Source: [Scytonema hofmanni] UTEX 2349 (GTDB lineage Bacteria; Cyanobacteriota; Cyanobacteriia; Cyanobacteriales; Nostocaceae). Taken from it: a stretch of 64,000 bases of DNA. The notes under the pieces are model-generated. The model did no database searches and was not told the origin of the DNA. It saw nothing but the letters and a program-made list of their open reading frames with translations. A program made the translations under genes and the position numbers. This document shows, one piece after another, positions 43,427 through 52,834 of the stretch. Position 1 is the stretch's first letter, and each line of letters begins with the position of its first letter. The DNA is taken from the NCBI RefSeq assembly GCF_000582685.1, contig NZ_KK073768.1:3357747-3421746 (forward strand), given 5' to 3'.

Positions 43427-43981
43427 CTAATTCCGCCAGATTAGACAAGTACCAATAGGTGAAGTTTGGGGAGTGTAAACTTTTTTACCTTGAAACACAG
43501 AGGCGATCGCGTTTTTTAAATATTGCTCTTTCACAGACCGGGAATCTTCCGGATTATCATCGATTTGCCCTTTGTAGCGGACTACACCATCTTTATCTAT
43601 TAAAAAAGCCATTGGTGTAACCAGCGCCCCAAAGCTGCGGCTTGTATCTTGGGTTGAGTCCCATAGATAGGGAAAGTTCAACTCATGCATGAGCGCGAAA
43701 GCTTGCATATTCTCAAAGCTTTCGGTCGGATTTTCATTACCATCACTGCCATTCATGCCAATCAGTGAAAAACCTTGTTGAGCAAATTCCGCTTGAATTT
43801 CTTTTAGCCTATCTATATACAACCTGACATAAGGACATTGGTTGCACATAGAAATAACACCGACAGCACGGAACTTTTCAAGATAACGCCGAAGATGGTG
43901 TACTTGTTTGTCGATTCCTGGCAATTCAAAATCTGGTGCGTAGCTTCCTACGGGAGTGTCAATTATTTCTAGTATATTCAT
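43427..43981 (-). CDS. Thioredoxin-like/AhpC-TSA domain protein
   Basis: A 184-residue cytoplasmic protein with a thioredoxin fold: GSYAPDFELPGIDKQVHHL, VISMCNQCPYVRLYIDRL (CxxC), TPMAFLIDKDGVVRYKGQID. This belongs to the family often labelled thioredoxin family protein in cyanobacteria; it may be a thiol peroxidase or a disulfide oxidoreductase. Upstream of pyrH on the same strand, 70 bp apart, so possibly co-transcribed. Confidence 0.9.
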   Translation of the reverse strand: MNILEIIDTPVGSYAPDFELPGIDKQVHHLRRYLEKFRAVGVISMCNQCPYVRLYIDRLKEIQAEFAQQGFSLIGMNGSDGNENPTESFENMQAFALMHELNFPYLWDSTQDTSRSFGALVTPMAFLIDKDGVVRYKGQIDDNPEDSRSVKEQYLKNAIASVFQGKKVYTPQTSPIGTCLIWRN

Positions 43982-44032
43982 CTTTTTTCACCGCCAAGGA
44001 ACTAAAAACAAAAAATATAGTCACATTCAGCG

Positions 44033-44956
44033 TTATGTTCCAACTTCAAACCAACCCTTAGCTGATGCTTGATATCCAATAATTTTATAGACCAATTTGG
44101 CTGCCGTAAATTGTGAAACTACTGAATCTACAAGGGGTGCTAATTCCATCACATCACAGCCGATGACATTATGTTTTTCACAAACGCGTCGCAAAAAGGT
44201 CATCAAAGCATACCAATTTAAACCGCCCGGTTCTGGAGTACCAACGCCAGGAATTAAGGTAGGATCGATCCCATCTAAATCAATGGTGAGAAAAACGTTC
44301 TCTGTCTGAATCGCCGAAATTGCTCGTTCCATCCAATTTGGCTCATTAGCAATTTCCCGCGCTCGAAACACAGTTAGCTGTTTTTCTTTGATTAAATCGG
44401 CTTCTTCTTTACAAATCGCCCGAATCCCAATTTGGACGGTGGGTAAATCCATATCGACAATTCGTCGCATTACACAAGCATGATTGTGAATTGACCCTTC
44501 ATAACTGTGGCGTAAGTCACCGTGAGCATCAATCTGCACTACCGTAAATGGCTCATTTGTATAAAATTGACGATATGCTTCGACAATTCCGGCAGTAATA
44601 CTGTGTTCGCCACCCAAAGCAATCACAAATTTGCGATCGCCAATCAATTTAGAAACCGTTTCTTCGGTGACTTTTAGCATTTCCTCGGCGCTAACACTAG
44701 TAGAGCGGGTGTCCGCAATGGTTTGGTGAGTGTAAATCCCCACCTCGCAACCAGTTTCTCTATCCAATTCTTCATCGTAATATTCCACCTGATGCGAAGC
44801 TTCCAGTATAGAATCTGGTCCATTTTCACAGCCCCGGCGATAAGTGGTCGTTGCTTCGTAAGCAATGGGCAATATTACTACTTTTGATGTATCATAAGTA
44901 GCAGCAACGTCAATGCCAAGAAATGGCATTAGAGAAGTAGAAGTTTGTGCCAACAT
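44033..44956 (-). CDS. speB: Agmatinase/ureohydrolase family protein
   Basis: A 307-residue manganese ureohydrolase. Metal-binding blocks are GGEHSITAGIVEAYRQF, VQIDAHGDLRHSYEGSIHNH and FLTIDLDGIDPTLIPGVGTP, and the C-terminal GCDVMELAPLVD, all complete. Family members hydrolyse agmatine to putrescine and urea, but some cyanobacterial relatives act on guanidine or arginine; the sequence alone does not decide. No guanidine riboswitch is apparent upstream. Confidence 0.88.
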   Translation of the reverse strand: MLAQTSTSLMPFLGIDVAATYDTSKVVILPIAYEATTTYRRGCENGPDSILEASHQVEYYDEELDRETGCEVGIYTHQTIADTRSTSVSAEEMLKVTEETVSKLIGDRKFVIALGGEHSITAGIVEAYRQFYTNEPFTVVQIDAHGDLRHSYEGSIHNHACVMRRIVDMDLPTVQIGIRAICKEEADLIKEKQLTVFRAREIANEPNWMERAISAIQTENVFLTIDLDGIDPTLIPGVGTPEPGGLNWYALMTFLRRVCEKHNVIGCDVMELAPLVDSVVSQFTAAKLVYKIIGYQASAKGWFEVGT

Positions 44957-45533
44957 GACAAAAAGTTTCCTCAGCTTAGATAAGATGTGACTCCTAATAC
45001 TGACATAATCTCACTTACAAATGCACTATCTAAGAACAAAAACGAAGAGTTATCCCATGCTGAATTAAGCTGTTAACTTGGCAAGTAACACTAAAGCTAT
45101 TTATTTTAAAGTTTTATATTTATTGAAAAAATAAAAAATAATGATGCCTGCGGCTTCACCCTTGGGGTTCGCAGTCGGCAGCGCTGTCTCAACAATCTGG
45201 GAGGGGGAAAGGGGAAAGGTGAAGAAGTTATTTAAAAAAGCTTTAAACTTTTTTTCTTATATGACCCACTGTAGGGGTTTGAAGCCCCATCATAAAGCTT
45301 GTCACGCATAGCTCTGGGGTTACAATCAAGACCGGACAAGAAGGGGAAAGGGGTTCATGAAAAAAGGGGAAAGGAAAAAATATTTTCAAACTCTTTCGAC
45401 TGATTTTAAATGACTCCACCCCCTTTCCCCTTTCCCCTTTACCCCTCTTAAAAACCCCTTTCCCCTTTACCCTTTACCCCTTACCCCTCTTCATGAATGT
45501 CTTGTGTCCATATGTTATGCTTGTAAATTTTCT
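44957..45533. other. Intergenic region with pyrimidine/purine tracts
   Basis: Divergent promoters of the agmatinase-like and hydrolase genes. It contains GGGGAAAGG/CCCTTTCCCC-type tracts (45200-45225, 45340-45375 and 45418-45485) that pair in inverse. No gene is seen. Confidence 0.6.
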
Positions 45534-46451
45534 ATGATCCAATCGACAACTAAACTGCCTGCAACAAAAACCTGGAATTGGCAAGGTTTTCCCATTTGCT
45601 ATCAAACCCAAGGAACCGCTGGACCTGCTGTGGTCTTGGTACATGGCTTTGGAGCCTCTTGGAGGCATTGGCGGAAAAATATCCCTGTACTGGCGGAAAA
45701 TTGCCGTGTCTATGCCATTGATTTGATTGGCTTTGGTGCTTCGGCTAAACCCAAGCCCGGTGAAGAGATTGCCTACACATTTGAAACCTGGGGACAGCAA
45801 ATTGCTGATTTTTGCCGGGAAGTAGTGGGAGAAGCCGCTTTTTTCGTAGGAAATTCTGTAGGCTGTATTGTGGTCATGCAAGCAGCGGTGGATAACCCAG
45901 ATATGGCATTAGGGGTTGCCTTGCTGAACTGCTCCTTACGGCTATTACACGATCGCAAACGAGCGACACTACCTTGGTATCGTAGCGCCGGAACGCCCTT
46001 ATTGCAACGCCTGCTATCTATCAAACCTGTTGGCAAGTTCTTTTTTAATCAAATTGCCCAGCCGAAAACGGTGCGCTCAATTCTTCTCAAAGCTTATGTC
46101 AATTCTGAGGCAGTGACAGACGAGTTAGTAGATATTTTAATGGCACCAGTAAGCGATCCGGGTGCTGTAGCGGTTTTTCTTGCCTTTACAGCTTATTCTA
46201 CAGGTCCCCTGCCTGAAGACCTTTTACCTCTCCTACCTTGTCCAGCAATTATTTTGTGGGGAACGGCTGACCCTTGGGAGCCGTTTGAGTTAGGTAAAGA
46301 ATTAGCTAATTTCCCAAAAGTGCTAAAATTTGTACCTTTAGAAGGTGTTGGGCATTGTCCCCAAGATGAAGCACCGGAGATAGTGAATCCGATCATACAG
46401 GATTGGATTGGGAAAATGCCAACTCGCTTCTCTCCAATTCAAAAAAAATAG
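45534..46451 (+). CDS. Alpha/beta-hydrolase fold protein
   Basis: I chose the ATG at 45534 (MIQSTTKLPATKTWNWQGFP); the open frame begins 30 bases earlier. About 305 residues. The oxyanion text is VLVHGFGASWRHW, the nucleophile elbow FVGNSVGC (Ser), the acid WGTADPWEP (Asp) and the His VGHCPQDE, a full catalytic triad. It resembles cyanobacterial hydrolases that act on lipids or phytyl esters, but the substrate is unknown. Monocistronic. Confidence 0.9.
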   Translation: MIQSTTKLPATKTWNWQGFPICYQTQGTAGPAVVLVHGFGASWRHWRKNIPVLAENCRVYAIDLIGFGASAKPKPGEEIAYTFETWGQQIADFCREVVGEAAFFVGNSVGCIVVMQAAVDNPDMALGVALLNCSLRLLHDRKRATLPWYRSAGTPLLQRLLSIKPVGKFFFNQIAQPKTVRSILLKAYVNSEAVTDELVDILMAPVSDPGAVAVFLAFTAYSTGPLPEDLLPLLPCPAIILWGTADPWEPFELGKELANFPKVLKFVPLEGVGHCPQDEAPEIVNPIIQDWIGKMPTRFSPIQKK

Positions 46452-46647
46452 TTTTTCTTAATTTTTAATTCAAAAAAAATCAGGGGATTTTGAATTAGCA
46501 TCTTGCACCAAGCTGCTATTTGAAGTGAATGAACTTCGCCCGGTACAAGATGTTAATATGCCGAGGTGAAGAAGTATGCTTATCAGGGCTTTCTCGTCAC
46601 AACAAATGCATAAACATACTCGCTCATTAGTTAATAAGCAAGAAAAA

Positions 46648-48075
46648 TTAACGTTGGGGAGACACTTCCACAGGAGGAATTTGTTGCAACCAATCCTTAC
46701 CTAGCTGTATAGTGACATCAGAGCCGAGATTACCAGTACTTTCTACTCGCACTTCCCCAAATCCTAAAGAGTTGCGAATCGATTCGGCGCTGTTACCGTC
46801 TCCTTGTTGGGCGACAATGTGTGTCACTTCTAGAGGTTCACCCCAAGGCTTAGAGATATAAACATTGCGATAGCCAGCTTGTTCGAGGCTTCTAATTAAA
46901 GGTCGTAGGTTTGAGCGATCGCCCCCGGTGCTATCCTGAATTGCGATTCGTAATGAACCTGGGTCAGTTGATTGTTGCTCGTGTGAGACATTTACATCAA
47001 AATTTTCAGCCATCATAGCCGCAATGCGATCGCGGTTTGGCAACCAATAACTAGCATCAAATTCGTTCTTTTCGCTAAAGCGACCAGGTACCAGCAACAT
47101 TTGCATATTCGAGCGATTTGTTCGCGCTCCATAACCTACTAAAGCTAATAACTCTTCAACCGTTAAGTTGGTGTCAATATGCTCTTTAACTACGTCGAGA
47201 ACTTTCGGCAATTGAGCTAGTGTAGTTGGGTTAAGGCTTTGATCCATCAATGCCCGCATCACCATTTGCTGGCGCTGAATCCGACCGATATCGCCATTTT
47301 CATCATGGCGAAAGCGCAAGAGTTGCAAAGCTTGGTTGCCATTTAAATGCTGTTTCCCAGCTTTCAAGTTGATGTACAAGTGCTGAGAATCATCTTGGTA
47401 TTTCATATCTTTGGGGACGTAAACTGTCACCCCTCCCAAGGCATCGATCAGCTTACCAACTCCCAAAACGTTAATTCGGATATAGCGATCGATTCCCACG
47501 CCCTCCAAGAGATTACTAACGGTTTTCGCAGTTAAAGCTGGACCACCATGAGTATTTGCAGAATTAATTTTTTTAATGCCATACCCTTCTATTTCTGTAC
47601 GGGTATCTCTAGGAACAGAAAGCATAACTAATTTTTTCTTCTCTGGATCGAATTTGATCAAGAGCATCACATCCGCAAGACCATCAAAGGAGTTTACCTG
47701 AGGCAAGTACCTGAGATTTTTAGTTTCGGCAGGAGCGTTTTGAGTATCTGGTGGGAGTACGCTCATCCCCATAACTAATATATTGACAGGGCGAGTTAAT
47801 TGAGAGAATCGCAGTCCTTGTCCGGAGATGCGATCGCCATCAAAAACTGCCGCTTCCTGGGGACTTAAAGAAGCTTGCATCAATGGTGTACTCGTTAAAG
47901 AAACTGCCAATAGCGCCCCAGCAGTGGCTGATACCATCGCAATTCCGCTCATCCCCACCCAAAACCACAGCCAGCGTCCTGATTTGGAATTTATAGAATT
48001 ATTGTTACTTGAATTCGAGGGGTTTGTATGGTCTTCTTGCGCCGAAGTTCTTTGAATGGTCACGGACTTCCTCAC
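46648..48075 (-). CDS. LytR-CpsA-Psr (LCP) family ligase
   Basis: A 475-residue type II membrane protein. A single transmembrane segment (about 35-57, WFWVGMSGIAMVSATAGALL) is followed by an LCP catalytic domain: RPVNILVMGMSVLP, SFDGLADVMLLIKFDPEKKK, LSVPRDTRTEIEGYG, INSANTHGG and LRFRHDENGDIGRIQRQQMV. A C-terminal LytR_C-like domain (from about 385) follows. LCP enzymes transfer polysaccharide precursors onto peptidoglycan or related envelope acceptors. Stands alone. Confidence 0.94.
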   Translation of the reverse strand: MRKSVTIQRTSAQEDHTNPSNSSNNNSINSKSGRWLWFWVGMSGIAMVSATAGALLAVSLTSTPLMQASLSPQEAAVFDGDRISGQGLRFSQLTRPVNILVMGMSVLPPDTQNAPAETKNLRYLPQVNSFDGLADVMLLIKFDPEKKKLVMLSVPRDTRTEIEGYGIKKINSANTHGGPALTAKTVSNLLEGVGIDRYIRINVLGVGKLIDALGGVTVYVPKDMKYQDDSQHLYINLKAGKQHLNGNQALQLLRFRHDENGDIGRIQRQQMVMRALMDQSLNPTTLAQLPKVLDVVKEHIDTNLTVEELLALVGYGARTNRSNMQMLLVPGRFSEKNEFDASYWLPNRDRIAAMMAENFDVNVSHEQQSTDPGSLRIAIQDSTGGDRSNLRPLIRSLEQAGYRNVYISKPWGEPLEVTHIVAQQGDGNSAESIRNSLGFGEVRVESTGNLGSDVTIQLGKDWLQQIPPVEVSPQR

Positions 48076-48453
48076 ACTTACTGATAAAATTCGGTAAATT
48101 TGTTACTTCAAAGCCGACAAATCAACCCTTGGACTGAACAAGCGCCAAAAATGGACAGCCTTCTACACAGATCGTCTATTATGCCCCATGAATATTTCAA
48201 AACAAGGCTGTCCATTTTTGTCTATTTTTTATGAAACCCATAATAGCTAACCCTTAATTATCAGTGCTAACTTTTCTGGTTTAGTGTTAACCAAAACACT
48301 TATAGCAGTATTTCTCCTTCTTTTCGGCAAATCCGGAGACGTTTTCTTGAAGTATGGCAACATTAAACCAGATTTGACTAGACCTGTCGGTAAAGAATGT
48401 GTAGTTTTTAGAAAAATACGTATAAATACGGTGTCCCGCATTTTTTCCTAAAA
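48076..48453. other. Spacer with a perfect long inverted repeat
   Basis: Inverted repeat AAAAATGGACAGCCTT (48147-48162) with its exact inverse at 48204-48219. It lies upstream of the LCP start and downstream of the next gene's stop, so it may terminate the latter or form part of the former's leader. A short minus-strand open frame over 48247-48441 has no support. Confidence 0.55.
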
Positions 48454-48885
48454 TTATGACAAATATTTCTTACTAATTCGGTTGGCAAAACTACTAAAAC
48501 CTGATATCCGATTAGATTTGCCTTGAACTGTACGAACAATTAACCAGGCACTAACCAAAAAGTAACCAGAGGTGAGAAAGCTATTGAGGAGCAATAGACG
48601 CAAGCTGAAAAATTCTCCAGTAACCGCTCCGGTTCCTAATAAGATATACCCCAAAAGCCACGTAAGTGCCAGAGTAATTGACAGACGACTAACATTAAGT
48701 TGTTCCCGACTGCCTTGACGACAATAGAGAGTCCACAAGGAGGGGAAAAACCCGATGACCGGAACTAAATATAAAATTAACGATAAGGCAGAAATGCTGG
48801 CATCCTCACTGGGGATGAAAAATAAAGCTGATTTTTCTTGACTTTCTGGCACTGTTGATGAGTCATTTGGTGGAAAATTATTCAT
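48454..48885 (-). CDS. Small four-helix membrane protein, conserved hypothetical
   Basis: A 143-residue protein: a polar N-terminus of about 30 residues followed by four hydrophobic helices (ISALSLILYLVPVIGFFPSL, ITLALTWLLGYILLGTGAV, LLLLNSFLTSGYFLVSAWLI). No catalytic motif. It resembles a conserved cyanobacterial hypothetical; function unknown. The divergent neighbour is the AI-2E-family transporter, with 108 bp between them. Confidence 0.75.
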   Translation of the reverse strand: MNNFPPNDSSTVPESQEKSALFFIPSEDASISALSLILYLVPVIGFFPSLWTLYCRQGSREQLNVSRLSITLALTWLLGYILLGTGAVTGEFFSLRLLLLNSFLTSGYFLVSAWLIVRTVQGKSNRISGFSSFANRISKKYLS

Positions 48886-48993
48886 TTGGGTAAGTGCAAT
48901 CCTAAATTAGAGAGATGTCTCTTGTCGTATAGTCAGAGATAATAAGTTTCAAAGAATGATTTAATTTAGTTTTATCCCGCAATCGGGTGTGAT

Positions 48994-50151
48994 ATGCAGA
49001 CACGCAAGCTTCTTAACTGGTGGCAAACACTAAAACCAATAGCGCGATTTGGTGCGATCGCACTATTCGCACCGCTACTTGTCCTTAATGGTTGGGCGAT
49101 TTCGGCAATTTTTAATTACTTTCACTCATTGATAGTTATTTTAGTCGCAGCCTCAGTTTTAGCCTTTCTGCTTAACTATCCTGTGAGTTGGATAGAGCGT
49201 CAAGGTGGCAAACGGGAACAAGTTGCTATTTTAGTCTTTTTACTTGCCTTATCAATTTTGTTCGCGTTGGGTGTTACCCTGATACCGTTAGCTTTGACGC
49301 AAGCGCAGCAACTAGTTGCGCGTTTACCGGAGTTAATTGACTCTGGACGCTCTCAGTTAATGCTGTTGAACGACAAAGCAGATTCTCTTGGTTTCCCAAT
49401 TAATCTCGAAGCTTTGGTAACACAAATCAACGATCGCGTCAAAGGACAATTACAAGCGATCGCTTCACAAGCTCTCAATCTGGCTGTAGTTACCCTCACT
49501 AGCCTGCTAGACTTTCTTTTGACAATGGTTTTGACTTTTTATCTGTTGCAGCATGGCGATGAACTCTGGCACAGTTTGGTAGATTGGTTGCCTACCAAAT
49601 TCCGCGATCCTTTTTCTAACACCATACGCCTCAGCTTTCAAAATTTCTTTATCACTCAGTTAATTATCTCAACTTGTATGGCTTCAGCCCTCATACCAAC
49701 TTTTCTCTGGCTGAAAGTGCCATTTGGTTTACTGTTTGGCTTAACTATCGGTATTATGGCTCTCATCCCCTATGGCGGTTCTGTAGGTATCGCCTTAACT
49801 ACCTTACTCGTAGCTTTACAAGATTTCTCTATCGGAATGAGAGCGTTGATTGCAGCCGTAATTGTACAACAAATTCTGGAAAACTTGATTGCTCCGCGAA
49901 TTTTAGGGAATTTTACCGGTCTAAATCCGGTTTGGCTTCTGGTTTCGGTTTTGACCGGTGCGAGAGTCGGCGGATTGCTAGGTATAATTTTAGCAGTCCC
50001 AAGTGCAGTTGTAATTAAAACAGCTTTAAGTGCTTTGCGTCCTGTTGTTGGTAGCGATACTATGGAAGAGGTAAATGCACTTGCTGATCAAGAAGAAAGC
50101 TCAAAACCTGAGTCCAAAAATCTCAGCGTATCCAAAGCCACATTGCCTTAA
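48994..50151 (+). CDS. AI-2E family transporter
   Basis: A 385-residue membrane protein with eight predicted helices in the family's pattern. An N-terminal pair is followed by a long amphipathic stretch (LAQAQQLVARLPELID-like, about residues 110-165) and a C-terminal block LIPYGGSVGIALTTLLVALQ with GNFTGLNPVWLLVSVLTGAR. Family members export autoinducer-2 or act as ion/solute channels; specificity cannot be read. Confidence 0.92.
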   Translation: MQTRKLLNWWQTLKPIARFGAIALFAPLLVLNGWAISAIFNYFHSLIVILVAASVLAFLLNYPVSWIERQGGKREQVAILVFLLALSILFALGVTLIPLALTQAQQLVARLPELIDSGRSQLMLLNDKADSLGFPINLEALVTQINDRVKGQLQAIASQALNLAVVTLTSLLDFLLTMVLTFYLLQHGDELWHSLVDWLPTKFRDPFSNTIRLSFQNFFITQLIISTCMASALIPTFLWLKVPFGLLFGLTIGIMALIPYGGSVGIALTTLLVALQDFSIGMRALIAAVIVQQILENLIAPRILGNFTGLNPVWLLVSVLTGARVGGLLGIILAVPSAVVIKTALSALRPVVGSDTMEEVNALADQEESSKPESKNLSVSKATLP

Positions 50152-50411
50152 GGTTGTCAGGGTCATTCCAAATTCACAGAATCCGTAAATTTCCTACTCA
50201 GGACTTACACACGGACTATGTATTTCCCTCGTTGCGACATGAGGAAGCAATCTCTAAGTACAGTTTTGCATTAATTCGTAGCGTTTTTAAACGCACTCGT
50301 AGCGCAAAGGTAAGCGCAGAGTAACGCAGAGTTTTTGTGATAAATTTTCGTCATGAATTTATGCAATATTGTACTAAGTCTTGTTTTCTTACGACTAAGT
50401 ACGTGAATTTC

Positions 50412-51734
50412 CTACTGTGGCTCCACAATTGAACCCATAAATAAAACGCTACCTGTTTGATTATCCCTTACCGCACAGAAAAACGGACGGTCAACAATCA
50501 TCCGAAATGGCTTTGGTTTCTCAACCGCTGAAGTTGCTACTATCCCGACAGAAGTCGCTGCTGCTGCTTCTGTACCTTCTTCATTTACCTCAACAAAGGT
50601 TTTATGTTTAACTTGGCTGATGGCGAGATTTTTACCCATAGCGGAAAAATTAGCTTTGCTGGTGAAAGCTTCTCCCATACCTAAATTGCTAAGGGCATTG
50701 TTGAGAGTAATGTCATAATTGATTTTAAAGCGGGGCAAGCGAATAAACCCTTCTTGTTTGCTGAATTGAGCCATCCATTTTTCCCAGTTGTCAGAATTCA
50801 AGTTCTCATAAAAGGCTTTTGAGTTATTTTGTTTCGGTAAGAAGATATAAAAGCTGATTTTACCGTCTTTGCCGTAAGGTAAACTGACAGCTTGAAATTG
50901 TTCATTTTCTAAGTATCTGTAGTCACCCGTTTGCGACATCATCGGGTGTTTTTTTTGTTTGTCAGATGCTATATAAAAGGGGAATTCAGCGGTTTGCTTT
51001 TTATCAAATTCGTTCTTCCAGTTACCTTTGAAGTAGATGGCGTTAATTAGATATAATACTTGCGAAGGTTCAATTTTTTCAACTATTTTATTGATTTTTC
51101 CGCCTGTATTATCATTTACCCAAGTGTTGATTATACCTGACGAACGAGAGTCTTTAAAGTCCAAATTTGTGACTTTAGCTTGATAAAAGTCTTTGTTTCT
51201 TTGGATGAATTTAGATTTAAAGCTAGTATCTTTGTTTGCCCAAAGCGAGTTAGCAATTGTTAGTTGCACTTTCGGATCGGTATTTTCTAAAAGTGCTTTT
51301 AAAGCGGCGTTAGAGGAGTTTATTTCTTCTAAACTTATACCTTGTAACTCTAACGCTTTCGCCATTGCTTGTTGGGTGGAACCACTAGCACCATTGTAAG
51401 TCATGGCGAGAGCGATCGCTACACTATAAGGCGAAACAAAAATGTTATCTTTGCTATCCTTTTTCAAAACTTCTGAAAACAGTTTGAAACCAAATTTTGT
51501 ATGAGCAGCAACGACTTTTGTATCAGGTGTGACTGTTTTTTTAGTTGATGGTGATTCTGAATTCGCTAAGGGAGATTTCGCGATCGCACTTGTACTGTCG
51601 TTAACCTGAGAACAGCCTAATACGCCCATAAGCATAACTCCTGCTGCTGCCAGAACATAACGTCTACCCAAGCGCACACCATAGCGTCTTTGGATAAAAT
51701 TTTCTTTCACACTATTAAATTTTTGCTGATGCAT
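50412..51734 (-). CDS. Inhibitory-type serpin, lipoprotein
   Basis: A 440-residue protein. The N-terminal hydrophobic helix ends in a lipobox LGCS (around residue 41), so it is probably a membrane lipoprotein. Serpin hallmarks are NIFVSPYSVAIALAMTYNGA, LYLINAIYFKGNWKNEFD and VKHKTFVEVNEEGTEAAAAT. The hinge GTEAAAAT is the inhibitory consensus. Counting from Gly as P15 puts Thr-Ser at P1-P1', compatible with elastase- or subtilisin-like targets (inference). It ends with DRPFFCAVRDNQTGSVLFMG, as in true serpins. Its tail-side neighbour, 1.1 kb away, is a subtilase gene. Confidence 0.93.
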   Translation of the reverse strand: MHQQKFNSVKENFIQRRYGVRLGRRYVLAAAGVMLMGVLGCSQVNDSTSAIAKSPLANSESPSTKKTVTPDTKVVAAHTKFGFKLFSEVLKKDSKDNIFVSPYSVAIALAMTYNGASGSTQQAMAKALELQGISLEEINSSNAALKALLENTDPKVQLTIANSLWANKDTSFKSKFIQRNKDFYQAKVTNLDFKDSRSSGIINTWVNDNTGGKINKIVEKIEPSQVLYLINAIYFKGNWKNEFDKKQTAEFPFYIASDKQKKHPMMSQTGDYRYLENEQFQAVSLPYGKDGKISFYIFLPKQNNSKAFYENLNSDNWEKWMAQFSKQEGFIRLPRFKINYDITLNNALSNLGMGEAFTSKANFSAMGKNLAISQVKHKTFVEVNEEGTEAAAATSVGIVATSAVEKPKPFRMIVDRPFFCAVRDNQTGSVLFMGSIVEPQ

Positions 51735-52151
51735 TCCTCTACCTCTCTTGCCAAATATTTTTTGTAAGCTATCTGTCTAGATTGACCATTATGTGTCAGA
51801 TGTTAACTATCGCATTAAAAACAACAAAAATATAGAGCGGTTACAGTTTTTGTAACAGCTAAGTAAGTGATAGGAATTAAAGATAACTTGTCAGTTATGC
51901 AACTTGTTAATTACTCATTGAAGTGACAATGCAGATTTATGCTCAATCAGCTTTATTTATCCCGATTTTATGGTTTTTACTAAGTTGTATTTTAAACTAC
52001 GAAATGACAAAATAAAACTAGTTTTTTTGTTGGTGGTAATAAATAAATCTGATTATGGTATTATGGATTCTTGGCTTTGTGTTCATGAGCCGACAATTTT
52101 CTTTCTAAAATGATGTCTGCGATACAGAAATTAGACATCTCCATAAAAAAT

Positions 52152-52355
52152 GTAGAGACGTAGCATTGCTGACTTTTCACGGTATCTGGAAAACCTCTCT
52201 CTAAATCTCTCTCCTAAAACGAGAGAGACTTTGAATTTTCCCCCTTCCCTCTCTTCGAGACGCTTTGCGAACGTAGGGAAGGGGGTTAGGGGGTTAGGTT
52301 TTTTGTTGCTTTTTCACATAACGTGAAAAGTCAGGTAGCATTGCTACGTCTCTAC
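52152..52355. repeat. Palindrome split by a MITE
   Basis: GTAGAGACGTAGCATTG (52152-52168) and GTAGCATTGCTACGTCTCTA (from 52335) are the two parts of a TAGCATTGCTA-core palindrome, with the 9 bases GTAGCATTG repeated on both sides of the inserted element. Confidence 0.85.
52169..52334. mobile_element. 166-bp MITE with 13-bp inverted termini and a 9-bp target duplication
   Basis: Ends CTGACTTTTCACG and CGTGAAAAGTCAG are perfect inverse repeats. Both sides carry GTAGCATTG, a 9-bp target-site duplication. The interior holds CTCTCTAAATCTCTCTCC and a GGAAGGGGG tract, with no coding capacity. Confidence 0.85.
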
Positions 52356-52436
52356 ATTCGCGTGTCTACTTACTAGATACACCCCACCAAGGTAGAGCGA
52401 AAGGTTGAACAGATTCGTTTACCTTTTGATGAAACT
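52335..52436. repeat. Duplicate of the 3' end of the subtilase gene (102 bp)
   Basis: The same 102-bp sequence occurs, slightly diverged, at 52804-52905: palindrome end, ACATTCGnGTGTCTA, ACTAGA, then CACCCCACCAAG, AGAGCGAAAGGTTGAACAGA. The second copy covers the last 71 bases of the S8 peptidase gene; this copy is non-coding debris. Confidence 0.85.
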
Positions 52437-52496
52437 AGCTGTTCCGTATTTAATTTGTATGCAATCTCAGATGCGATCGCCTGTTCATTAATGTTG

Positions 52497-52649
52497 TCAG
52501 GACTTACGCAAGCGTCACAAAATAATGTCAACTGGCACAGATATTGAAATTTGAGGTTAATGCTTGTAAGTATTGATTTATAAACGCTAGAGCCAAATTA
52601 ATTCAATGTGACAGTTCTCAAATAAATGTGCCAGTTGCGTAAGTCCTGA
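52497..52649. mobile_element. 153-bp MITE-like element, TCAGGACTTACGCAA termini
   Basis: Perfect 15-bp inverted termini (52497-52511, 52635-52649). Internal inverse pairs ACTGGCACA (52531-52539) and TGTGCCAGT (52627-52635) are also present. Same terminal sequence as the element at 33822-33912. Confidence 0.8.
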
Positions 52650-52672
52650 GTAATAAAAAAGTCGCAACCGTC

Positions 52673-52701
52673 GTAGAGACGTTCCGCCGGAACGTCTTTA
52701 C
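52673..52701. repeat. GTAGAGACGTTCC palindrome
   Basis: GTAGAGACGTTCCGCCGGAA continues CGTCTTTAC; the downstream flank ATAAGTAATTTTCTGGACAT partly matches the extended unit. Confidence 0.85.
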
Positions 52702-52797
52702 ATCATAAGTAATTTTCTGGACATGATATGACTGCCTTATGCGGTACTAGGAATTGGCTATGTCTTCCTGCGATCTAGATGTTTCGTGAATGGCAGC

Positions 52798-52824
52798 AAA
52801 GACGTAGCAATGCTACGTCTCTAC
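52798..52824. repeat. TAGCAATGCTA-core palindrome next to the subtilase stop
   Basis: AAAGACGTAGCAATGCTACG followed by TCTCTAC, ending 11 bases before the end of the gene on the minus strand. Confidence 0.8.
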
Positions 52825-52834
52825 ATTCGGGTGT

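Larger units (their letters stand above)
51735..52834. other. Spacer of nested repeats and gene remnants
   Basis: From left to right: an A/T-rich stretch upstream of the serpin; palindrome remnants; a nested MITE (52169-52334); a duplicate of the subtilase 3' end (52335-52436); another MITE (52497-52649); and palindromes at 52673-52701 and 52798-52824. No complete gene. Confidence 0.75.

Noticed and set aside
48247..48441. 64-codon open frame on the minus strand
   Set aside because: No recognisable features and no ribosome-binding site; lies in a spacer.
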